Origin: RUG11551 sp045586185
Lineage (GTDB): Bacteria > Planctomycetota > Planctomycetia > Pirellulales > Thermoguttaceae
Length of the DNA stretch: 64,000 nt
NCBI GenBank assembly: GCA_045586185.1
Contig: JAZMZV010000233.1
Span: 8,351-72,350, forward strand
Direction of reading: 5' to 3'
The notes under the pieces were generated by a model. That model saw only the letters and a list, made by a program, of their open reading frames with translations, did not search any database and was not told the DNA's origin. Position 1 is the first letter of the stretch. The number at the start of each line of letters is the position of its first letter. The position numbers and the translations under genes are program-made. Shown here in pieces: positions 60,838-64,000 of this stretch.

Positions 60838-60968
60838 GATAATTCTTCTCCTGTTGCAAGATAGAGCTGAATAAAAAAGTCAACGGGATCGTTTGTAGAA
60901 CGTTTCGGTCAGCAACGCAAACTGATGTTACGCTACCGATCGAAACGATGAAATTAGTCTGTTATATT

Positions 60969-60995
60969 CCGGGGGCTTACGCACCCCGGCTCGCC
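60969..60995. repeat. CCGGGG-N9-CCCCGG-CTCGCC repeat
   Basis: A perfect 6-bp hairpin with loop GCTTACGCA, followed by CTCGCC. It differs by one base from the copy at 62533. It starts 5 bp after the stop of the PHP-like gene (61000, minus strand) and may serve as its terminator. Upstream (60897-60955) an imperfect inverted pair CGTTTCGGT/ACCGATCGAAACG is seen. Confidence 0.75.
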
Positions 60996-60999
60996 ATTA

Positions 61000-62403
61000 T
61001 TATTTCTGAATCGGCTGAGTCCAGCAGGTCGGATGATCCGGCTTGCCGCGCATGGTGCAGCGGGCAGGAACCATTGCTGTGATTCGAGCGCGGACGTAAA
61101 GGTCGTCGTCCGTCATGGTATACTCAGCGTGAGTTCCCTCGACCGTCTTGAAAATCTCGCCGACGGACTCGGAATACACATTAATCTTTCTCGCCGGGTA
61201 ACGTCCCTCTTTGGGCGAATCAATCGTCCTGAACGTCTTGTCGAACCCGCGGCGCGTGCCGATAAAGTCGATTTTGTAATTGACGTCTTTTTCCGCGTGG
61301 ACGTCAACCGCCAGCGTACCGGTTGATTTGTCGAACTGAACGTCGTTGAGCCAAACGCCGACAGCCGCATAGAAGTCGCCGCGATTGAGCGCCTTCATCA
61401 AATCGACAGCGTTGAGCGTTTCACTGCGAACCATGACCGAGCCGCCGGCGGCGGTGTCGAAATCGGTGTAGAAGCGCTGATAGTTGTGCGTGTCGTCTGT
61501 CGCAGTTCCCATGATCAACGGCTGATTATTGTCGGCGCGGAACGCGTTGATGATGTCCCAGAACTTTTCCGTTGTCCAGAAGTCCGGACGACCCGGGAAA
61601 TTTGGACCGCAGTTGATCAGTTCAAAGAACCGAATTTCCGGCTGTTCGCAAAGCCATTCCGGCTGAACGTCGTACCAGATCCAGTCCGGGTGGTTAAATT
61701 GGAAAAAGACTTCATCTTGAGGTTGATCGCCGATCATTTCCTTAATCGCTCGCAAAGACCAGCTGACCGACTCGTAACCGGAGCAATGGGGCGACATCTT
61801 GTCCCCTTCGATTCTTCGGCTCATGTACATTGCCGGCGCCTGACCGTCCAGCTTGTCAACGAGTTCCTGCGTTACTTCCGCCCGGGAGTTAATCAAATTG
61901 GAGTGAACCTGGACGCCGTCGGCTCCGTGAGTCGTCAGTTCGTGTCCGGGAATGAGCAGGAATCGGTCTTCCTGATTGAGCAGCGCGGAAAGCTCGTCGA
62001 AGTTTCTCATGCGAAGCTGAAGCTTGCCGCCTTCTTCCTTCGTCTGCATGGGGAACTTGTAACGGCTCTGACCGCGTTCGTAAGCCGCTCTTTTCGGACC
62101 TTCCGGAGTAAACCATTTGTCGGTATCCGCCTGGAATCTGCCGTGATCAGAGGGAACGACGAATTCGTACCCTGCGTCGCGATACAGAGAGCAAGCCTCT
62201 TCCAGCGTCGCAGAGCCGTCAGACCAGAACGAGTGCTGATGAAGATGCCCGCGCCGCCAGCCGGGAATTTTCAGAGGGCTGACCGGTGCGTTGTTAAAGA
62301 CTTCCGGGGATTCCGAATATGCCAAAGATCCGGCGGAAACAAAGGCGGCAATAGCCGCTGACGATTTAAGAAAGTTACGGCGGGAAAGTCGATTCTTGTT
62401 CAT
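61000..62403 (-). CDS. Tat-exported PHP-like (CehA/McbA-type) metallohydrolase
   Basis: 467 residues. Tat signal LSRRNFLKSSAAIAAFVSAG at the start, ribosome site AAGGAG. The mature protein has the PHP pattern GHLHQHSFWSDGSATLEEACSLYRDAGYEFVVPSDHG (about 51-87), then PGHELTTH and a late GTATDDTHNYQRF, the expected metal ligands. I associate it with the CehA/McbA-type phosphoesterases. The substrate is unknown. The oxidoreductase at 58201 is also Tat-exported, so both may belong to a surface degradation pathway, but they are separated by the ankyrin gene. Confidence 0.85.
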   Translation of the reverse strand: MNKNRLSRRNFLKSSAAIAAFVSAGSLAYSESPEVFNNAPVSPLKIPGWRRGHLHQHSFWSDGSATLEEACSLYRDAGYEFVVPSDHGRFQADTDKWFTPEGPKRAAYERGQSRYKFPMQTKEEGGKLQLRMRNFDELSALLNQEDRFLLIPGHELTTHGADGVQVHSNLINSRAEVTQELVDKLDGQAPAMYMSRRIEGDKMSPHCSGYESVSWSLRAIKEMIGDQPQDEVFFQFNHPDWIWYDVQPEWLCEQPEIRFFELINCGPNFPGRPDFWTTEKFWDIINAFRADNNQPLIMGTATDDTHNYQRFYTDFDTAAGGSVMVRSETLNAVDLMKALNRGDFYAAVGVWLNDVQFDKSTGTLAVDVHAEKDVNYKIDFIGTRRGFDKTFRTIDSPKEGRYPARKINVYSESVGEIFKTVEGTHAEYTMTDDDLYVRARITAMVPARCTMRGKPDHPTCWTQPIQK

Positions 62404-62440
62404 GAGCGCTCCTTTATGTTAGTTGTGATTATCGAATAAT

Positions 62441-62570
62441 GGAAGGCGGTAACGGAGCGACCGTCGGAAGCGCAGTTACGCTTTCGTCATCAGGCGAACA
62501 TTTTTTGAAGCGTAACTTCGTTCGCTAATTTCCGGGGGCTAACGCACCCCGGCTCGCCTACCGCCTTTCA
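62441..62570. repeat. 130-bp element with terminal inverted repeats
   Basis: Ends GGAAGGCGGTA and TACCGCCTTTC are inverted copies (11 bp, one mismatch). Inside: a 44-bp segment shared with 57921-57964, a pair GTTACGC/GCGTAAC, and CCGGGG-N9-CCCCGG-CTCGCC at 62533-62559. The layout resembles a small non-autonomous mobile element (MITE). It lies between the zinc-ribbon gene and the PHP-like gene. Confidence 0.7.
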
Positions 62571-62579
62571 TATTTATTG

Positions 62580-62873
62580 CTAATTGCCAAAAAGTTTTTT
62601 TATTGCGCCTAAAAGACCGGTACTGGGTTTGGTTTGCTCTTCGCTGGGCTTATCGTCAACCAATTCGCCGTTGTTTTTGCCGGTTATCGGGGCGTAATCC
62701 CGCTTTTCAATATTTTCTTCCGGCATGCCGAGGTCAACGTTCTGCTTTTCACGAATAAGCGTTTTATTAACGAGCTTAAAAGGACAACCGCAGTTCGGAC
62801 ATTCAATACGATTCACTTCGTTATCTTCTGGAATCGTAATCATTTTACCGCATTTTAAACAGCGTTTTTCCAT
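62580..62873 (-). CDS. Small zinc-ribbon protein
   Basis: 97 residues. N-terminal zinc-binding pattern CLKCGKMITIPEDNEVNRIECPNCGCPF (two CxxC pairs), as in MJ0042-type or rubredoxin-like zinc ribbons. The rest is charged, with a short hydrophobic end (STGLLGAIKKLFGN) that could be an amphipathic membrane-binding helix. Function unknown. There is no clear ribosome site; a repeat starts about 30 bp upstream. Confidence 0.75.
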   Translation of the reverse strand: MEKRCLKCGKMITIPEDNEVNRIECPNCGCPFKLVNKTLIREKQNVDLGMPEENIEKRDYAPITGKNNGELVDDKPSEEQTKPSTGLLGAIKKLFGN

Positions 62874-62906
62874 AGTTGGGATTTATTGGGTTAATCAACA
62901 ATGATA

Positions 62907-62998
62907 ATAGTGGTAAGTTGTAAGTGGTTAGAACGCAAAGCGGTTTCTCAGATAATCATAGCTTCCTTGCCACTTATCACTAACCACTTACCACTATT
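62907..62998. repeat. AGTGGTTAGT-type palindromic element
   Basis: Arm ATAGTGGTAAGTTGTAAGTGG, core AGAACGCAAAGCGG, inverted arm CACTTATCACTAACCACTTA then CCACTATT. Same arm type as 28215, 42746 and 43665. It fills most of the gap between glpK and the zinc-ribbon gene. Confidence 0.85.
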
Positions 62999-63060
62999 TA
63001 TACATCAAAACAAATAATATTTCAAGAGGCTGGAAGAAAATAATTCCGCATTCCGAATTG

Positions 63061-64000
63061 CTATTCCTCCCAGTCCAGACATCGACTGACGGCTTTTTTC
63101 CATTGCTGAATTCTCCGTTTCGCTTCGTCCGGGTTCATTAGCGGTTTGAAGACTTTTTGCGCCGTCCAGTTTTGAGCGAGTTCTTCTTCTGAACTCCACG
63201 CGCCGGCGCCCAAGCCCGCCAAATAGGCGGCGCCGCAAGCGGTCGATTCCAAAACCGCTGGCCGGACGATTTCTTTTCCGTACAGGTCAGCCTGAAATTG
63301 CATCAGCAAGTCGTCCGCCGTCGCGCCGCCGTCAACTCGCATTTGATCAATCGTCATGCCCAAGGCGGTTAAATCGGATTCAATCGCCTCCGTTAAATCG
63401 TTAACCTGAAACGCAATCCCCTCCAATGCGGCGCGGGCGATATGCGCCGTTGTCGTGCCTCGGGTTATACCCAGGATCCCGCCGCGGGCGTTGGGATTCC
63501 ACCACGGAGCGCCCAGCCCGGTCAACGCAGGGACGAAGTAAACCCCGCCGGTATTGGGAACGGTTGCCGCCAGCGGCTCGATATCCGCCGACGTTTTGAC
63601 GGATTCCAGCTTCAAGCCGTCGCGAATCCACTGCACAGCCGCGCCGCCGACAAAAACGCTCCCTTCCAGCGCGTAACAGACTTTTCCATTTCTTCGCCAC
63701 GCAACGGTGGTAAGCAGATTGGACGCAGACCGAACGATCTCGTCACCTGTATTGACCATTAAAAAGCAGCCGGTGCCGTAGGTCGTTTTGACCATGCCCG
63801 GCGTGAGGCACAGCTGACCGAACAGAGCCGCCTGCTGGTCTCCGGCGTCGCCGCAAATCGGGGCGGAGAACGGGATTTCCGAGTTCTGCACAACGCCCAG
63901 TTCTCCTGACGAATCGCAGACTTCCGGCAGCATGGACGCGGGAACGTCAAAGAGTTGTAACAGTTCGTCGTCCCAACAGAGCGTATGGATATTAAACAGC
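63061..64000 (-). CDS. glpK: Glycerol kinase, C-terminal part (5' end outside the window)
   Basis: About 313 residues of the FGGY kinase GlpK are present, and the reading frame continues to the window edge (LFNIHTLCWDDELLQLFDVPASMLPEV precedes the first in-window ATG, which is internal). Recognisable segments: GDQQAALFGQLC, KTTYGTGCFLMVNTG, YALEGSVFVGGAAVQWIRDG, GLGAPWWNPNARGGILGITRGT, DGGATADDLLMQFQADLYG. It phosphorylates glycerol to glycerol 3-phosphate. The C-terminus is complete. Confidence 0.96.
   Translation of the reverse strand, partial: LFNIHTLCWDDELLQLFDVPASMLPEVCDSSGELGVVQNSEIPFSAPICGDAGDQQAALFGQLCLTPGMVKTTYGTGCFLMVNTGDEIVRSASNLLTTVAWRRNGKVCYALEGSVFVGGAAVQWIRDGLKLESVKTSADIEPLAATVPNTGGVYFVPALTGLGAPWWNPNARGGILGITRGTTTAHIARAALEGIAFQVNDLTEAIESDLTALGMTIDQMRVDGGATADDLLMQFQADLYGKEIVRPAVLESTACGAAYLAGLGAGAWSSEEELAQNWTAQKVFKPLMNPDEAKRRIQQWKKAVSRCLDWEE

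Overview
The window reads as chromosome of a planctomycete, probably an uncultured Pirellulales-type lineage. The evidence is the combination of protein families: PEP-CTERM surface proteins, an SHD1-domain protein, a DUF1571 protein, two DUF58 proteins, a DUF6798-like membrane protein, Tat-exported oxidoreductase and PHP-type proteins, a PmoA-like (DUF6807-like) protein, a PQQ-propeller protein opening with WPQYRGPNRDG, a membrane-anchored Ser/Thr kinase, and a degenerate PilB-like ATPase beside PilT. The taxonomic assignment is inference; no rRNA is present. There is no CRISPR array, prophage or transposase gene. One tRNA gene (Ala-GGC) is present.

Layout. 0-11.7 kb is a cell-surface region: two tandem paralogous PEP-CTERM proteins (the first cut by the window edge), tRNA-Ala, a secreted unknown with an ExbD-like protein, a beta-helix-like PEP-CTERM protein, then a convergent pair of low-complexity secreted proteins (Cys-rich lipoprotein; Ala/Asp/Pro-rich SHD1 protein). 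12-22 kb: a DUF58 protein diverges from kdsD, which precedes a 1016-residue LptA/LptC-like protein, an RluD-type pseudouridine synthase, a secreted unknown, a PQQ propeller protein and a hotdog thioesterase. 22.2-23.9 kb is an AT-rich, probably acquired restriction-modification pair. 24-28.2 kb (minus strand) holds hemG-rex, comF and a radical-SAM gene. dnaE lies at 28.7-32.2 kb. 32.3-36.5 kb is a four-gene minus-strand operon: Nif3-like protein, catalytically dead trypsin/PDZ protein, UPF0173 hydrolase, Ser/Thr kinase. 36.7-42.4 kb has a PDZ protein, a PmoA-like protein, a second DUF58 protein and a large lipoprotein. 42.9-49.5 kb has hisF, pilT, the degenerate PilB-like ATPase, an AraC regulator and dprA. 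49.5-64 kb has a DUF6798-like membrane protein, a TMEM43-like protein, a Tat-exported 5'-nucleotidase, a DUF1571 protein, ftsH, a Gfo/Idh/MocA oxidoreductase, an ankyrin lipoprotein, a PHP-like hydrolase, a zinc-ribbon protein and the 3' part of glpK.

The most unusual property is not one gene. Many intergenic gaps are filled from stop codon to start codon by palindromic elements built of short near-tandem units (GGGAATA-type, AGTGGTTAGT-type, AGCTAGTAGCT-type, AGGCAGT-type) around a small central hairpin. Related pieces sit in frame inside at least three genes. The right arm often runs directly into the ATG, leaving no Shine-Dalgarno site. Separately, at least five genes, and perhaps seven, have a -10-like box only 6-8 nt upstream of the ATG, predicting leaderless mRNAs, while other genes have strong GGAGG-type sites. 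A second, GC-rich repeat family (CCGGGG-N9-CCCCGG plus CTCGCC, and a 44-bp GGCGGTAACGGAGCGACC unit) occurs at 57.9-62.6 kb. All functional statements come from reading motifs; no database search was run.
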